Shown: positions 24,798 through 33,944 of the stretch, piece after piece | Position numbering within the stretch: position 1 is the stretch's first letter | How the letters are laid out: each line of letters starts with the position of its first letter | Assembly: GCA_905480285.1 (NCBI GenBank) | Contig: CAJQPT010000065.1 | Coordinates: forward strand, 1 to 64,000 | Length of the DNA: 64,000 nucleotides | Origin: an uncultured bacterium | Lineage (GTDB): Bacteria > Planctomycetota > UBA1135 > GCA-002686595 | Direction: 5' to 3' | Program-made: the position numbers and the translations under genes | The notes under the pieces: model-generated | What the model was told of the DNA's origin: nothing | What the model saw: only the letters and a program-made list of their open reading frames with translations | The model's database searches: none

Positions 24798-25103
24798 TCA
24801 CCAGCTCGACTTGCGCATGCCCGGGATCTTGCCCTCGTGGGCGAGCTCGCGCAGGGTCACCCGGCAGATGCCGAAGCGACGGTAGACCGCGCGCGGGCGA
24901 CCGGTGAACGAGCAGCGGTTGCGGATCCGGTTGGGGTTCGCGTTGCGCGGGATCTTGGCCAGCGTGGCGCGTGCCTCGTCCTTGGCCTCCTCCGTGGTCT
25001 TGGTGGAGCGGATGATGCTCTTGCAGTCCGCGCGACGCTCGGCGTACTTGTCGGCGAGCTTCCGGCGGCGATCGTTCTTCTGAACTGAGGAGACCTTGGC
25101 CAT
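24798..25103 (-). CDS. rpsN: 30S ribosomal protein S14
   Basis: 101 residues, the long zinc-free form of uS14 as in E. coli. The C-terminal [43 protein letters not shown] block is diagnostic; the zinc CxxC pairs of the short form are absent. It binds 16S rRNA in the head of the small subunit. It lies outside any ribosomal protein operon, with more than 500 non-coding bases upstream, so it has its own promoter. A free-standing rpsN is often a second copy, but whether one exists elsewhere cannot be told here. Confidence 0.95.
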   Translation of the reverse strand: MAKVSSVQKNDRRRKLADKYAERRADCKSIIRSTKTTEEAKDEARATLAKIPRNANPNRIRNRCSFTGRPRAVYRRFGICRVTLRELAHEGKIPGMRKSSW

Positions 25104-25672
25104 GGCGGTGCGGTCGGTAGGTGTGAGATCGGGGTTGGTTCGGTTCCGACCGCGGCGACGGTTGCCGGTTCGGTCGGGAGATCGGTGAGGGGCAGGCGAG
25201 GGCGCCTGCGGGCCCGGGCCGGGTCCTCTCGGAGGGCGGTTCGGGGGCAAGAAGATACGGTCCCAGCGCTCCGGTGGCAATCCGGCGGACGCTCTGCTTG
25301 GCCGGATCGAGAGATTCCGGCCTCTCGACCCGGCCCCTGGGGACCCTCGGGCGCCCCAGGGCCCGACCCATTGGAGCGGGCCAGGAGAGAGGGCCAGGGC
25401 GGCTTGGACCCCTGCGGCTGGCTCCTGCAGCTGGGCCAAGGAAGCTCGGCCGCGGGGGATCTGCCGCGGGGGCGTCGACCCCGACGAGCAGGCCGAGGAG
25501 CCCCCGCCGGGAGGCGCCGCCCGATGGCCCAGCCCCTGAACCCCTTCCAGAGGCTGATCCGAGCGCCCTGGTATGAGGCCCCGCGTGGGAGGCCCTGATT
25601 CGGCGCCCCAAAGGGGCGCCCCAAGGGGGCGGCCCGAGCCCGATGGCTCTATCGAGCGACCGGGGTGGACCC
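25104..25672. other. 569-base non-coding stretch upstream of rpsN
   Basis: Very GC-rich, with open frames on both strands that are all Pro/Arg/Gly-rich and without start signals or family likeness. It must hold the rpsN promoter, but I cannot point to it. A small hairpin lies at its far end (25602-25620). Confidence 0.45.
25602..25620 (-). terminator. Small hairpin after the sugar-isomerase-like gene
   Basis: ggcgcccc pairs with ggggcgcc across AAA, 53 bases past the stop of the minus-strand gene at 25673-26635. No T-tract. Confidence 0.35.
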
Positions 25673-26635
25673 TCAGCTGAGCTCCGTGCGGAGCCGCTCC
25701 AGGAGCTCGCGGGTGCGGGTGATCCCGGCGCGCTCGTCCGCATCCCCCCCCTCGTACTCCACGCCAACCCAGCCGCGGTACCCCGCGTCCTTCACGATCT
25801 TCATCATCCGGGCGTAGTCGATCTTGGTCTCATTGCCGTCGCCGTCGAAGGCGTAGGACTTGGCGCTCACGGCCTTGGCGAAGGGCATCAGATCCGCGAC
25901 GCCCTGATAGCGGTCGTATTCGTAGAAGTTCCCGAAGTCGGGGAGGGTCCCCACCCGCGGGTGGTCGCAGCGGCGCATCACCCCCGCCAGCCAGGCCCCG
26001 TCCGAGGACAGCCCGCCGTGGTTCTCGACGATGACGTTGATGTCGTAGGCGTCACTCACGCGCGCGATCCTGACGAGGGAGTCGGCGGCACGCTCCGACT
26101 GCTGCTCCGGGGTCCCCCCACCTCCGGCGTTGACCCGGATGGAGTGGCACCCGAGGTAGGCCGCCGCGGCCACCCACTTGAAGTGGTTCTCGACCGCGTC
26201 GCGGCGCCGGCCGTCATCCTCGTCCGCGAGCTGCCCCTCGCCGTCCACCATGATCAAGAGGCTCTCGACGCCGGCCTCCGAGCAGGCGCCGCGGAGGTCG
26301 TTGAGGTAGCCGAAGTCGGTCCCCCGCCAGACCTCCTCGCCACCCCGGCCCGCCGACTTGAAGAAAGCGTTGACGTACTCGACGCCGTCGATCCCGAGCC
26401 CCTTGGCGACGCCCGGGAACTCCAGGTTGGTGATGCGCTCGGCGCCGGAGCTTCGGAGCGCGCGGTGCAGGGACCACTCGGCGAGGGAGATACGAAACCA
26501 GGGGGCTTGGAGTTCCATGGGATCTAGGGCCAGGCCAGTACCTGCTACAGCCGCCGCTGCGGAAGCGGCAGAGGCCGCCTGGAGGACGTCGCGGCGGGTG
26601 AGGCGAGGAGTGGACGGGCGGGCGTTGGACTGCAT
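25673..26635 (-). CDS. Tat-exported sugar phosphate isomerase/epimerase-like protein
   Basis: 320 residues from the ATG at 26635. [20 protein letters not shown] near residue 14 is a twin-arginine signal. The rest is an AP-endonuclease-2-type TIM barrel (PF01261): [53 protein letters not shown] with a metal-ligand Glu, [13 protein letters not shown] with Asp, and [14 protein letters not shown] with the last Glu. Exported members of this family are numerous in Planctomycetes; substrates are mostly unknown sugars or polyols. The neighbour upstream on the same strand (G3E GTPase) is 32 bases away, so co-transcription is possible. Confidence 0.8.
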   Translation of the reverse strand: MQSNARPSTPRLTRRDVLQAASAASAAAAVAGTGLALDPMELQAPWFRISLAEWSLHRALRSSGAERITNLEFPGVAKGLGIDGVEYVNAFFKSAGRGGEEVWRGTDFGYLNDLRGACSEAGVESLLIMVDGEGQLADEDDGRRRDAVENHFKWVAAAAYLGCHSIRVNAGGGGTPEQQSERAADSLVRIARVSDAYDINVIVENHGGLSSDGAWLAGVMRRCDHPRVGTLPDFGNFYEYDRYQGVADLMPFAKAVSAKSYAFDGDGNETKIDYARMMKIVKDAGYRGWVGVEYEGGDADERAGITRTRELLERLRTELS

Positions 26636-26667
26636 GGGGTGTTCGGGATAGAGGGGAGTGACCCGGC

Positions 26668-27672
26668 CTAGCTTACCGAAGCGCTCGCGCCCCCGATGGC
26701 CCTCCACCCGCGCAACAGCTCCTCAGGGTCGAGCCCCCGCCCGATCAGGACGAGCTGTGACACCTGCGGCCCGTGGCCAGGCTCATCGGTCGCCTCGAGC
26801 CATTGATACACGCCCTGGATGAGCAGCGCCCCGGCGGAGACTCGCAGGACCCCCTTGGCCCGCATGAGCTCCTGGCCCCGGCGCCGTGAGAGGAACTCCA
26901 GCCACATCAGCGCGGCGTCGCGATCGACCTCCTCCTCCGAGCTCAGCGAGACCGAACGGAGCCCGGACGTGTGCACCTGGGGCCCCTCGGCCGCCTCACC
27001 CAGCCGCTGCCACCGCTCCCCCGCGCCTTCCAGCGGACCTCCGCCGAGGAGCCACTCCAGCGGGACCGCGGCGCGCTCCGCGTGGCGGATCGCTGCGAGC
27101 GGGTTGAGCGAGCCCATCAGGTCCATGAGCGCCGGGAGGCGGTCCGCGGCGACCCGGTCCGAGTGATTCAGCACGAGGCGATCCGCGTACGCAATCTGAG
27201 TCCCCGCCTCCTCGGTCTCCTCCAGCTGGGCCTCGATCTTGGCGGCGTGGAGGAGCGTCACGACACCGTCAAGGTGAACTCGCTCCGCGAGCCCCTCGTC
27301 CAGCAGGAAGGTCTGCACCGCGGGGCCAGGCGAGGCCGCCCCCGAGGCCTCGACCAGGATTCGCTCCGGGCCGCCATCGCTCCGACGGAGCCACCGCCCC
27401 ACGAGCCCTCCTCCTCCTGGCTCGGTGAGCTGGGTCAACGTCTCCCGCAGATCCTCCTGGATCTCGCAGCAGATGCAGCCGTTCGCGAGCTCCACGACGG
27501 CGCTGCCCTCCGCCTCCCGCCGTACCACGAGGTCCCCGTCCACCCCCAGGGCACCGAACTCATTGACGATGACAGCGCACCTCACGCCATGACTCTCCTC
27601 GAGGATGCGCTGGACCAGGGTGGTCTTCCCGCTCCCGAGGAACCCAGAGATGAGAGTGACCGGTGTCGTCAT
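26668..27672 (-). CDS. COG0523/G3E-family GTPase, metallochaperone type
   Basis: 334 residues from the ATG at 27672. The Walker A loop is GFLGSGKTT (residues 10-18), followed by VIVNEFGALGVDGDLV and the metal-binding GCICC motif at 65-69, then ILVEASGAASPGP and the base-recognising LVLNHSD. The C-terminal CobW_C-like region (from about 240) is present. G3E GTPases of this type insert or allocate zinc, cobalt or other metals. No metal enzyme or Zur gene is adjacent, so the metal is open. An upstream ATG at 27759 would add 29 unconvincing residues. Confidence 0.85.
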   Translation of the reverse strand: MTTPVTLISGFLGSGKTTLVQRILEESHGVRCAVIVNEFGALGVDGDLVVRREAEGSAVVELANGCICCEIQEDLRETLTQLTEPGGGGLVGRWLRRSDGGPERILVEASGAASPGPAVQTFLLDEGLAERVHLDGVVTLLHAAKIEAQLEETEEAGTQIAYADRLVLNHSDRVAADRLPALMDLMGSLNPLAAIRHAERAAVPLEWLLGGGPLEGAGERWQRLGEAAEGPQVHTSGLRSVSLSSEEEVDRDAALMWLEFLSRRRGQELMRAKGVLRVSAGALLIQGVYQWLEATDEPGHGPQVSQLVLIGRGLDPEELLRGWRAIGGASASVS

Positions 27673-27816
27673 GCGCCCATGACGTGAACCCGAGAGCCCG
27701 CCGTCAACGGTCTCGCCCGGTTTGGGTCCCTGGCCGGCCTCATTCGGCCGCGGGCTCAATCCTCGGATGGCATGCTCTTGTGCCGGCGGTGGCGCTTCAG
27801 CCCGCGACCGGTCCCC

Positions 27817-29100
27817 ATGAGTTCACCTCGACGCCTCCCTCTGCCTCTATGGGCGCTCTTATTGGCGCTCTGGTCCGGGATCGTCGTCAGCCTGTCGGGC
27901 TGTGGCGCGCCCGTCGACGAGACGCCCTCGTCCTCGACCGGCTTCTGGTTCGCGGAGCGAGGTGAGAGGGTCCAGGACGCGCTGGGCTCGCTCGGCTACG
28001 CAGCCGGCTACGAACCCGCGGAAGAGCGCTGGACCGGCCTTCGGGTTCACGCTCCAGAGGCGGCCTTCCTGGAACCACTCCTCTTCTCCTCCGGGCACGA
28101 GCCCGCGGCCTTCGCGCTCCTCCCGGACGGGACCATCGAGCGCCGCTGGTCGCTGGAGCAGTCTCCCAACAGCGACGAGGCGGGTCCCCGCTTTCAGCAC
28201 CCCACCCAGCAGGCCTGGCGTCGAATCCAGGAGCTCCCAGGCGGCGACCTCCTGGTGATCCACGAGGGCCTGTGCCTGATGCGGCTCGCGCCCGACTCCA
28301 CCATCCGCTGGCGCGCTGTCCCCGGGGCTCATCACGACCTGCTGGTCGAGGAGGACGAGGCCTGGGTCCTCGACCGCACGATCGGCCCGCCCACCCCGCG
28401 TGAGCGGCGGTGGCTGGGCGACCTCGACACGCTGATCACCCGGGACGGGCTGGTCCGCATCTCCCTGGAGGACGGGAGCATCCTCGAGCGCACCTCGATC
28501 ACCGAGCTGAGGGGTGACGCTCCGTGGGAAGAGGTCTACCGCGAGGCCCTGACCCGGGCGCGGAGGGTAGAGATCGGGGACACCGAGCTCGCCGGTGAAT
28601 TGCGAGAGGCCCTCGACCCCCTCCACACCAATGCCCTGGCCAGGCTCGATCCCTTGCGGAGGGTCCCCACCCTCTTCCTCCGAGAGACCGGCACGTTCCT
28701 TGACCTGGCTGCCGATCTGGGCAGCGTCGACCGGCTGAGGTCGGGGCCGTTCATCGGAGCCCACGACCCGCAGCTCGACCCGGCCGGTGGCGGCACCTTG
28801 CTGTTCGACAACTTCGGTGACCGCTCCGTCGGCTCGCAGATCATCTCGATCAGCCGCGAGGAGCGAACGGCGAAGGTGCTCTTCCAGGGCACGCCGGAGG
28901 CGCCGTTCTTCTCGCCGGTTTGCGGCGCGGTCCTGCCGCTCCCGGGGGATCGACTGCTCATCGTGGAGAGCACGGCAGGCCGAGCCATCCAGATCGATCG
29001 GGACGGCAAGCTCCTGTGGGAGTTCCGCACCCCGTTCAGGATCCCCCAGGAGGATCTCGTCGCGGTGCTTCTCGATATGAGACCGGCCCAGACCCCCTGA
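27817..29100 (+). CDS. Arylsulfotransferase-like (ASST) lipoprotein
   Basis: 427 residues from the ATG at 27817, with a lipoprotein signal (LWALLLALWSGIVVSLSGCG, Cys about 29). The mature part looks like a six-bladed propeller: LLPDGTIERRWSLE, GGDLLVIHEGLCLMRLAPDSTIRWRAVPGAHHDLLVEEDEAWVLDR, LHTNALARLDPLRR, and later GDRLLIVESTAGRAIQIDRDGKLLWEF. The repeated pattern of PDG-W blades and the central His residues (HHD, HTN) recall the arylsulfotransferase/ASST family, where His is the sulfated intermediate. Assignment is by pattern and not certain; a non-catalytic propeller is possible. Confidence 0.6.
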   Translation: MSSPRRLPLPLWALLLALWSGIVVSLSGCGAPVDETPSSSTGFWFAERGERVQDALGSLGYAAGYEPAEERWTGLRVHAPEAAFLEPLLFSSGHEPAAFALLPDGTIERRWSLEQSPNSDEAGPRFQHPTQQAWRRIQELPGGDLLVIHEGLCLMRLAPDSTIRWRAVPGAHHDLLVEEDEAWVLDRTIGPPTPRERRWLGDLDTLITRDGLVRISLEDGSILERTSITELRGDAPWEEVYREALTRARRVEIGDTELAGELREALDPLHTNALARLDPLRRVPTLFLRETGTFLDLAADLGSVDRLRSGPFIGAHDPQLDPAGGGTLLFDNFGDRSVGSQIISISREERTAKVLFQGTPEAPFFSPVCGAVLPLPGDRLLIVESTAGRAIQIDRDGKLLWEFRTPFRIPQEDLVAVLLDMRPAQTP

Positions 29101-29201
29101 GCCGCGCTTCCAACGGTGGGCTCAACCGAGACCGCCTTCGAGGACGAACAGTCCGGACAGAGGGCGAAGCCTGCCGGGCGCCTCTCCCAACTCCTCGTCC
29201 C

Positions 29202-29993
29202 ATGCGGTTCAACCTCTTTCGATTCTTGCGACTCAATCGGGACGCAGATCCCGACTCGGCCCTGACGTCACCGGACAGCGAGGCGGAACAACAGAACCCT
29301 GTCGCGCGAGAGCTGGTCCTCCGCGCCACAATCGACGGCGCCCCGGTCGACGGGCTGGAGCTGTTCGACATGAACATCCGCGGCGCGCGGGTCCTCGTCC
29401 CCTTTCAGTTCGCGCCCACCGAGATCGCGGATCAAGCCGTCGCCCTCGACGTCGAGCACGAGACGGGAAACTGGACGATCCGGGTCCATGCTCGGATGAT
29501 CCAGCTCAATCACTGGGGCGACGACAGGGTCATGCTCGAGCTCGAGTTCACCCGTGTTGGTGAACTGTACGCGCAGCTCGACAACGCCCTCGGCCGCTAC
29601 TTCAATCGACGGGATTCCGATCGAGTCGCGCCTGCCGAGCATGAGCGCGTTGGAGTTCGAATCGCCTACGGGCCTCACCGCGTCCGGGGCCTGGCGAGCG
29701 ACCTCTCCTCGACCGGCCTGTGCGCCAGGGCGCCCCTGGTGCAGGCTGCGGTCTTCCAGCTGGGCGAACACGTCAAGGCCTTCATCAGCCTCCCCGGTAG
29801 GGACGAGGAGATCGAGGTGGCTGGAGTGGTCAAGCACGGGTACCGGAAGAGTGAGGACGTCTTCCTGGGCATCGAGTTTGACCTGAGCGCTCCCTGCGCG
29901 ATGACCTCGCGCCGGACGGAGTACCTCAAGTACATCGAACAGCGGCGCAAGGCGAGCAGGGTCCAGGGCAAGTCACGCCGCCTTGGAGCCTGA
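29202..29993 (+). CDS. PilZ domain protein
   Basis: 263 residues from the ATG at 29202. The C-terminal half (about 130-245) is PilZ-like: YFNRRDSDRVAP resembles the RxxxR arginine motif and LASDLSSTGLCARAP is the D/NxSxxG motif. The first half (residues 30-125) looks like a YcgR-like N-terminal or second degenerate PilZ barrel (LELFDMNIRGARVLVP; NWTIRVHARMIQL). It probably senses cyclic di-GMP. It lies about 100 bases after the ASST-like gene and 88 before the potassium channel gene. Confidence 0.7.
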   Translation: MRFNLFRFLRLNRDADPDSALTSPDSEAEQQNPVARELVLRATIDGAPVDGLELFDMNIRGARVLVPFQFAPTEIADQAVALDVEHETGNWTIRVHARMIQLNHWGDDRVMLELEFTRVGELYAQLDNALGRYFNRRDSDRVAPAEHERVGVRIAYGPHRVRGLASDLSSTGLCARAPLVQAAVFQLGEHVKAFISLPGRDEEIEVAGVVKHGYRKSEDVFLGIEFDLSAPCAMTSRRTEYLKYIEQRRKASRVQGKSRRLGA

Positions 29994-30080
29994 CCCGGCC
30001 CTGATGCTCTCCATGCGCTCCGCCGACCGTCCTTGAGGCGAAGCGTGGACTGGGGCAGCCGCCGCCCCCATAGTGTCCCC

Positions 30081-30908
30081 ATGAGCGCCGAAGAGAAGGA
30101 GAGGCCGGGGGCCAAGGCGCTCTACGAGACGATCTTCGAGCACGAGACCCGCCCGGGCTTCGTCTTCGACGTGGTGCTGCTGGTCGTGATCCTCGCCAGC
30201 ATCGGGCTGGTGATGATCGAGAGCGTGCCTCGCTACTCCGAGTCCCACGGGAGCCTGCTCCGGACCCTTGAGTGGACCCTCACCATTGCGTTCACGGTGG
30301 AGTACCTGGTCCGCCTCTATTGCCATCCCCGACCAGCCGTCTACGCGCGGAGCTTCTTCGGGGTCGTCGATCTCCTCGCGATCCTCCCGACCTACGTGGC
30401 CGCTTTCGTGCCTGGCACCCAGGCGCTCGTGGTCGTTCGAACGCTGCGGCTCCTGCGGATCTTCCGGGTCCTGAAGCTCGCCCAGTTCGTCCATCAGGCC
30501 GACGATCTCCGCGCGGCCCTCCGGGCGAGCCTGCCGAAGATCACAGTCTTCGTCATCGCTGTCCTCTCGATGACGACGATCTCGGGCTCGCTTCTCTACC
30601 TGATCGAGGGCCCCGAGAACGGATTCGGGAACATCCCAGAGTCGGTCTACTGGGCCATCGTCACCTTGACGACCGTGGGCTACGGAGACATCGCGCCGGA
30701 GACGCCCCTGGGGAAGTTCTTCGCCTCCATCATCATGGTCCTTGGCTACGGCGTGATCGCGGTGCCAACCGGCATCGTCAGCGCCGAGATCGCGAGGACA
30801 CCGCGGCGCGGTCCAGTCGGCGGGCAGGCGTGCTCGGAGTGCGGCTCGGAGCAGCACACCCTCGGGGCTCGGTTCTGCTGCGAGTGCGGCTCGAGCCTTG
30901 AAGAGTAA
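30081..30908 (+). CDS. Voltage-gated potassium channel with zinc-ribbon tail
   Basis: 275 residues. Six membrane helices: S1 about 28-47, S2 62-80, S3 92-110, S4 at 114-133 with regularly spaced arginines (RTLRLLRIFRVLKL), S5 154-175 and S6 213-236. The pore helix and selectivity filter TLTTVGYGD lie at 196-203. After S6 stands a short zinc ribbon, CSEC at 251-254 and CCEC at 266-269, instead of a KTN or cyclic-nucleotide domain. The protein is an inner-membrane K+ channel; the zinc ribbon may sense metal or redox state or aid tetramer assembly. Confidence 0.9.
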   Translation: MSAEEKERPGAKALYETIFEHETRPGFVFDVVLLVVILASIGLVMIESVPRYSESHGSLLRTLEWTLTIAFTVEYLVRLYCHPRPAVYARSFFGVVDLLAILPTYVAAFVPGTQALVVVRTLRLLRIFRVLKLAQFVHQADDLRAALRASLPKITVFVIAVLSMTTISGSLLYLIEGPENGFGNIPESVYWAIVTLTTVGYGDIAPETPLGKFFASIIMVLGYGVIAVPTGIVSAEIARTPRRGPVGGQACSECGSEQHTLGARFCCECGSSLEE

Positions 30909-30995
30909 AGGGCCCTTGGGGCTCGGGGGTCGCTGAGGGCCGGGGGGCCTCAAGGGCGAGCCAGCCTTGGCGAGCTCAAGAGCTCGAGCTCCCGG

Positions 30996-31604
30996 TCAGC
31001 CCAACCACGCCAGCAGCGCGGCCTGGGCCAGTCCGATCAGCGCGCCGAGCACACCGCCGAGGACCTCGATGGACCGCAGCTCCCTCGCGGCGACCTCGAT
31101 GATGAGCGCCTCGAGTCGGGCGATGGGAAACGAGGCCACCTTCTCCTCCACGATGCGGTGGACATCGAGCCCCTCGTCCAACGCCTCCTGAAACCCCTCG
31201 ACGAGGACCGCCCGCTGCTCCATCACGCCCTTCACCGCCTGGGCGCGCAGGTCCCCGACACGCTCCTCGGTGAGCAGCGCGCCCACCAGAGGCATGCGCC
31301 GGAACTCGGCGAGCTTGGGCTCGAGACCAGCCGCGAACGCCTGCTCCACCATCGGCTCAAGGTCGATGGACTCGAGCACCCCCTCGAGATCCTCCGGCTG
31401 GAGAAGGTGGTCCCCCACCACGTTCCCGATGCTCCGGGCCAGCTCCGGCTGCCGCCGTCCCACGAGCCCCTGGAACGTGAGGCCGAGGAATCTCCGCGGC
31501 TCGATCGGCCGGAAGATCATGCCGACCGCGAGGCGGTTGGTGCCGTATCCAATCAACGCTCCCACCAGGGGCAGGAGGAACCAGGGTAGGAGTCCTTCGG
31601 GCAT
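30996..31604 (-). CDS. DUF445-like membrane protein
   Basis: 202 residues from the ATG at 31604. Residues 1-22 form a helix ending in GYGTNRLAVGMIFRP, the typical start of DUF445-family (YheB-like) proteins, followed by PRRFLGLTFQGLVGRRQPELARSIG. A long helical middle part leads to a C-terminal hydrophobic segment (180-200). Function unknown; it is an inner-membrane protein. The DUF445 assignment rests on the N-terminal block. Confidence 0.75.
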   Translation of the reverse strand: MPEGLLPWFLLPLVGALIGYGTNRLAVGMIFRPIEPRRFLGLTFQGLVGRRQPELARSIGNVVGDHLLQPEDLEGVLESIDLEPMVEQAFAAGLEPKLAEFRRMPLVGALLTEERVGDLRAQAVKGVMEQRAVLVEGFQEALDEGLDVHRIVEEKVASFPIARLEALIIEVAARELRSIEVLGGVLGALIGLAQAALLAWLG

Positions 31605-31618
31605 GGCGCCCAGACTAC

Positions 31619-31646
31619 TTGGACGGGGCCGCCTCAGTGATAGGAT
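31619..31646 (+). promoter_or_regulatory. Promoter that would give a leaderless mRNA
   Basis: TTGGAC at 31619-31624, 16 bases of spacer, then an extended -10 TGATAGGAT (hexamer 31641-31646). Start of transcription seven bases later falls on the ATG at 31653, so the SDR message would be leaderless; no ribosome site precedes the ATG. Confidence 0.45.
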
Positions 31647-31652
31647 CCCTTC

Positions 31653-32426
31653 ATGGAGCCTCCCGACCCCGTCGCCTTCGTGTTCGGCGCCACCGGCTAT
31701 GTGGGCCAGGCGGTCGTGGAGGTCGCTGCGCGAACCGCGGACGTCGCCCGCGTCATTGCCCACGCTCGGCCGGACTCCCCACGCGCGGACGAACTGACGG
31801 CGCTGGCGAGCGACCGGATCATGGTCGACCGCACCCCGCTCGAGGTCGGCTCGCTCAGCGCGACGCTGACGGCCTCCAACCCCAGCCACGTCTTCCTGTG
31901 CCACGGGACGACCGCTCACAGGGCGCGACAAGAGGGGATTCCAGCGCCCTACGAGGCCGTCGATCTCGGCCTGACGCAGCTCATCCTGGAAGCTGTTGAC
32001 GCGATGGCAACGCCACCCCGGATCGTCTATCTCTCCGCGATCGGAGCCTCGCCTCGCGCTCGCGGCGCCTACCTGAGCGCCCGCTGGCGAGCCGAGGAGG
32101 CGGTGCGGGCGAGCGGGCTGCCGTTCACCATCTGCAGGGCCCCGCTCCTGGGCGGCCCGGACCGGACGGAGTCGAGACCCCTCGAGACGGTGGCGCGAAC
32201 TGTCGCAGATCCGCTCCTCGCTGCCCTCGGCGCCGTTGGCCTCACGCGCCTCCGGGACCGGCTCTCCTCGATGGACGCCACCGAGGCCGCCGAGGGCATG
32301 GTCCGCAGCGCGTTCCACTACATGACCATCAATCGCGTGGTCGAGAGTGACGAACTCCGCCGGGTTGGGGTCTATGAGAGGGAGCGGTGGGCGCCCGAGT
32401 CTCGCCGCGATACCCCACGGCACTGA
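31653..32426 (+). CDS. NAD(P)-binding atypical short-chain dehydrogenase/reductase
   Basis: 257 residues. The Rossmann start is FVFGATGYVGQAVVEVA (GxxGxxG, residues 9-25), then HVFLCHGTTAHRARQEGI, the strand RIVYLSAIGASPRARGAYLSARWRAEEAV with a Y-x-x-x-R replacing the usual YxxxK, and FTICRAPLLGGPD. This layout fits atypical SDRs of the NmrA/HSCARG or YwnB kind, which bind NAD(P)H and often act as sensors or epimerase-like enzymes. Substrate unknown. A near-consensus promoter places the transcription start at the ATG. Confidence 0.75.
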   Translation: MEPPDPVAFVFGATGYVGQAVVEVAARTADVARVIAHARPDSPRADELTALASDRIMVDRTPLEVGSLSATLTASNPSHVFLCHGTTAHRARQEGIPAPYEAVDLGLTQLILEAVDAMATPPRIVYLSAIGASPRARGAYLSARWRAEEAVRASGLPFTICRAPLLGGPDRTESRPLETVARTVADPLLAALGAVGLTRLRDRLSSMDATEAAEGMVRSAFHYMTINRVVESDELRRVGVYERERWAPESRRDTPRH

Positions 32427-32473
32427 ATCCCACGGTGCTGGGCCCAACGGCCCTGAGCCGCCCTCCCCTCTCC

Positions 32474-33658
32474 ATGTCCCGCTTTCACCCGACCCGCCCG
32501 CAAGTAGAGCCGGAGAGAGGCGCCCATACCCTGGACGTGGTCGAGGGCACCGTCGTCGGGGTGCACGGAACGGACGTGTTCGTCGAGCTCGGCCCGAGGA
32601 AGCAAGGGGTGATCTCCCTGGCGTCATTCGATGACCCGCCCAGGGTCGGGGAGGTCCATCAGTTCACCCTCCGCGGTCGCGAGGACGAGCTCTGGATGCT
32701 CAATCTCCACAACCAGCGGACCCTCTCGGAGTGGGAGGAGCTGGAGCCCGGGAGCCTCACCACGGCGAGGGTGCTCACCAAGACCCACGACGGCTTCCAG
32801 CTGAAGATCGGTCCGGTCTACGCCTACATGCCCTACTCGCTCTCCGGCGTGCGCAAGCCCCGGGACCGCGGTGCACTCCTGGGTCGCTCCATCGTCGTCG
32901 AGGTCCTCGAGGTGGACGCCGACAAGCAGCGTGCGATCGTGTCACGCAAGGCGGTCCTCAAGCTCCAGAAGGCCGGCGCCGCCCCGGGCGCCGTGGTCCC
33001 AGGACAGACCGTCCAGGGGCGGGTGACCCGGATCGAACCGTATGGGGTCTTCGTCCGCCTCGGGCGAGGGCGAGAGGGCCTGTGCCATATCACCAACTTG
33101 TCCGCGGACAGGGTCGAGCACCCCGGGGATGTGGTCCGCATTGGCGAGGTCGTGGATGCCCGGGTCCTCTACGTCCGAGCCGGAGGGAGACGCATCGGGC
33201 TCGGCTTCAAGCAGCTCCTCGAGAGCCCATGGGTTCGACTGGAACGGGAGCACTGGGAAGGGCAGATCGTCTCCGTGGGGATCGTACGGGTGGGGCGATT
33301 CGGCGCCGTCGCCAGGTTGTTCGCCGGCGCAGAGGGCATCCTGCCCATGTCGGAGTGCGGCGATCGTTGCCCCCCAGCAGGCCTCTCCATTGGAGACCAG
33401 CTCTCGGCCCGGGTCCTCGAGATCGACCCTGAAGAACAGCGCCTTGCATTCTCCCTCCTGCACGCCAATGGCCAGCCGATCGCTCCGGATGAAGCCGAGT
33501 GCATCGCCGACTTCGGCACCATCCGGAGCCTGCCGGCGCTGAAGGACCTCCTGCCGGAGGCCGGCGCCGCCAGCGAGCATGGCGGAGGCGCCTCGACGAA
33601 CCTCGGCTCCGTGCTACGCAGGGCGCTCGACGGCAAGTCCGACGGGCACCGGGGCTAG
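32474..33658 (+). CDS. S1 RNA-binding repeat protein
   Basis: 394 residues from the ATG at 32474; an upstream ATG at 32387 overlaps the preceding gene and is less likely. Four S1-type OB folds follow each other: residues 22-80 (EGTVVGVHGTDVFVELGPRKQGVISL), 95-165 (TARVLTKTHDGFQLKIG), 178-250 (VQGRVTRIEPYGVFVRLGRGREGLCHI, the best) and 260-335 (GQIVSVGIVRVGRFGAVARLFAGAEGILPM). The protein resembles a short, diverged ribosomal protein S1. It would bind single-stranded RNA in translation initiation or RNA turnover. The tail after residue 345 is low-complexity. Confidence 0.8.
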   Translation: MSRFHPTRPQVEPERGAHTLDVVEGTVVGVHGTDVFVELGPRKQGVISLASFDDPPRVGEVHQFTLRGREDELWMLNLHNQRTLSEWEELEPGSLTTARVLTKTHDGFQLKIGPVYAYMPYSLSGVRKPRDRGALLGRSIVVEVLEVDADKQRAIVSRKAVLKLQKAGAAPGAVVPGQTVQGRVTRIEPYGVFVRLGRGREGLCHITNLSADRVEHPGDVVRIGEVVDARVLYVRAGGRRIGLGFKQLLESPWVRLEREHWEGQIVSVGIVRVGRFGAVARLFAGAEGILPMSECGDRCPPAGLSIGDQLSARVLEIDPEEQRLAFSLLHANGQPIAPDEAECIADFGTIRSLPALKDLLPEAGAASEHGGGASTNLGSVLRRALDGKSDGHRG

Positions 33659-33944
33659 CCAGGCGCTGCACCTGCGCGTATTCCCGTAAGGCGCGGGCTA
33701 AACACGCGCCTGGAATCGGCCCCCGCAGCCCCTGGGAGAGCCTGGCGCCCACCTAGGAAATTGTTTCCGAGCCGCGGCGGCCCCGAGTCCCGCTGTTAGG
33801 CCCACATCGGATCGGTTCCTGCCCGACCTCGTCCCGATCACGGACGCGAGGCTCACGGGCCACAGTGTGAGGAACACGGATGCCGATGACGGACTGGCCG
33901 CGGGGTTCCGCGGCATCCGGCAACACCACGCCTCCATGCTGCCA

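Noticed and set aside
25104-25439. Upstream extension of the rpsN frame
   Set aside because: The extra residues are Pro/Arg-rich, while the ATG at 25103 gives the normal 101-residue S14.
30909-30995. Terminator between the channel and DUF445 genes
   Set aside because: Only a 7-bp inverted repeat with a long loop is present; it is not convincing.
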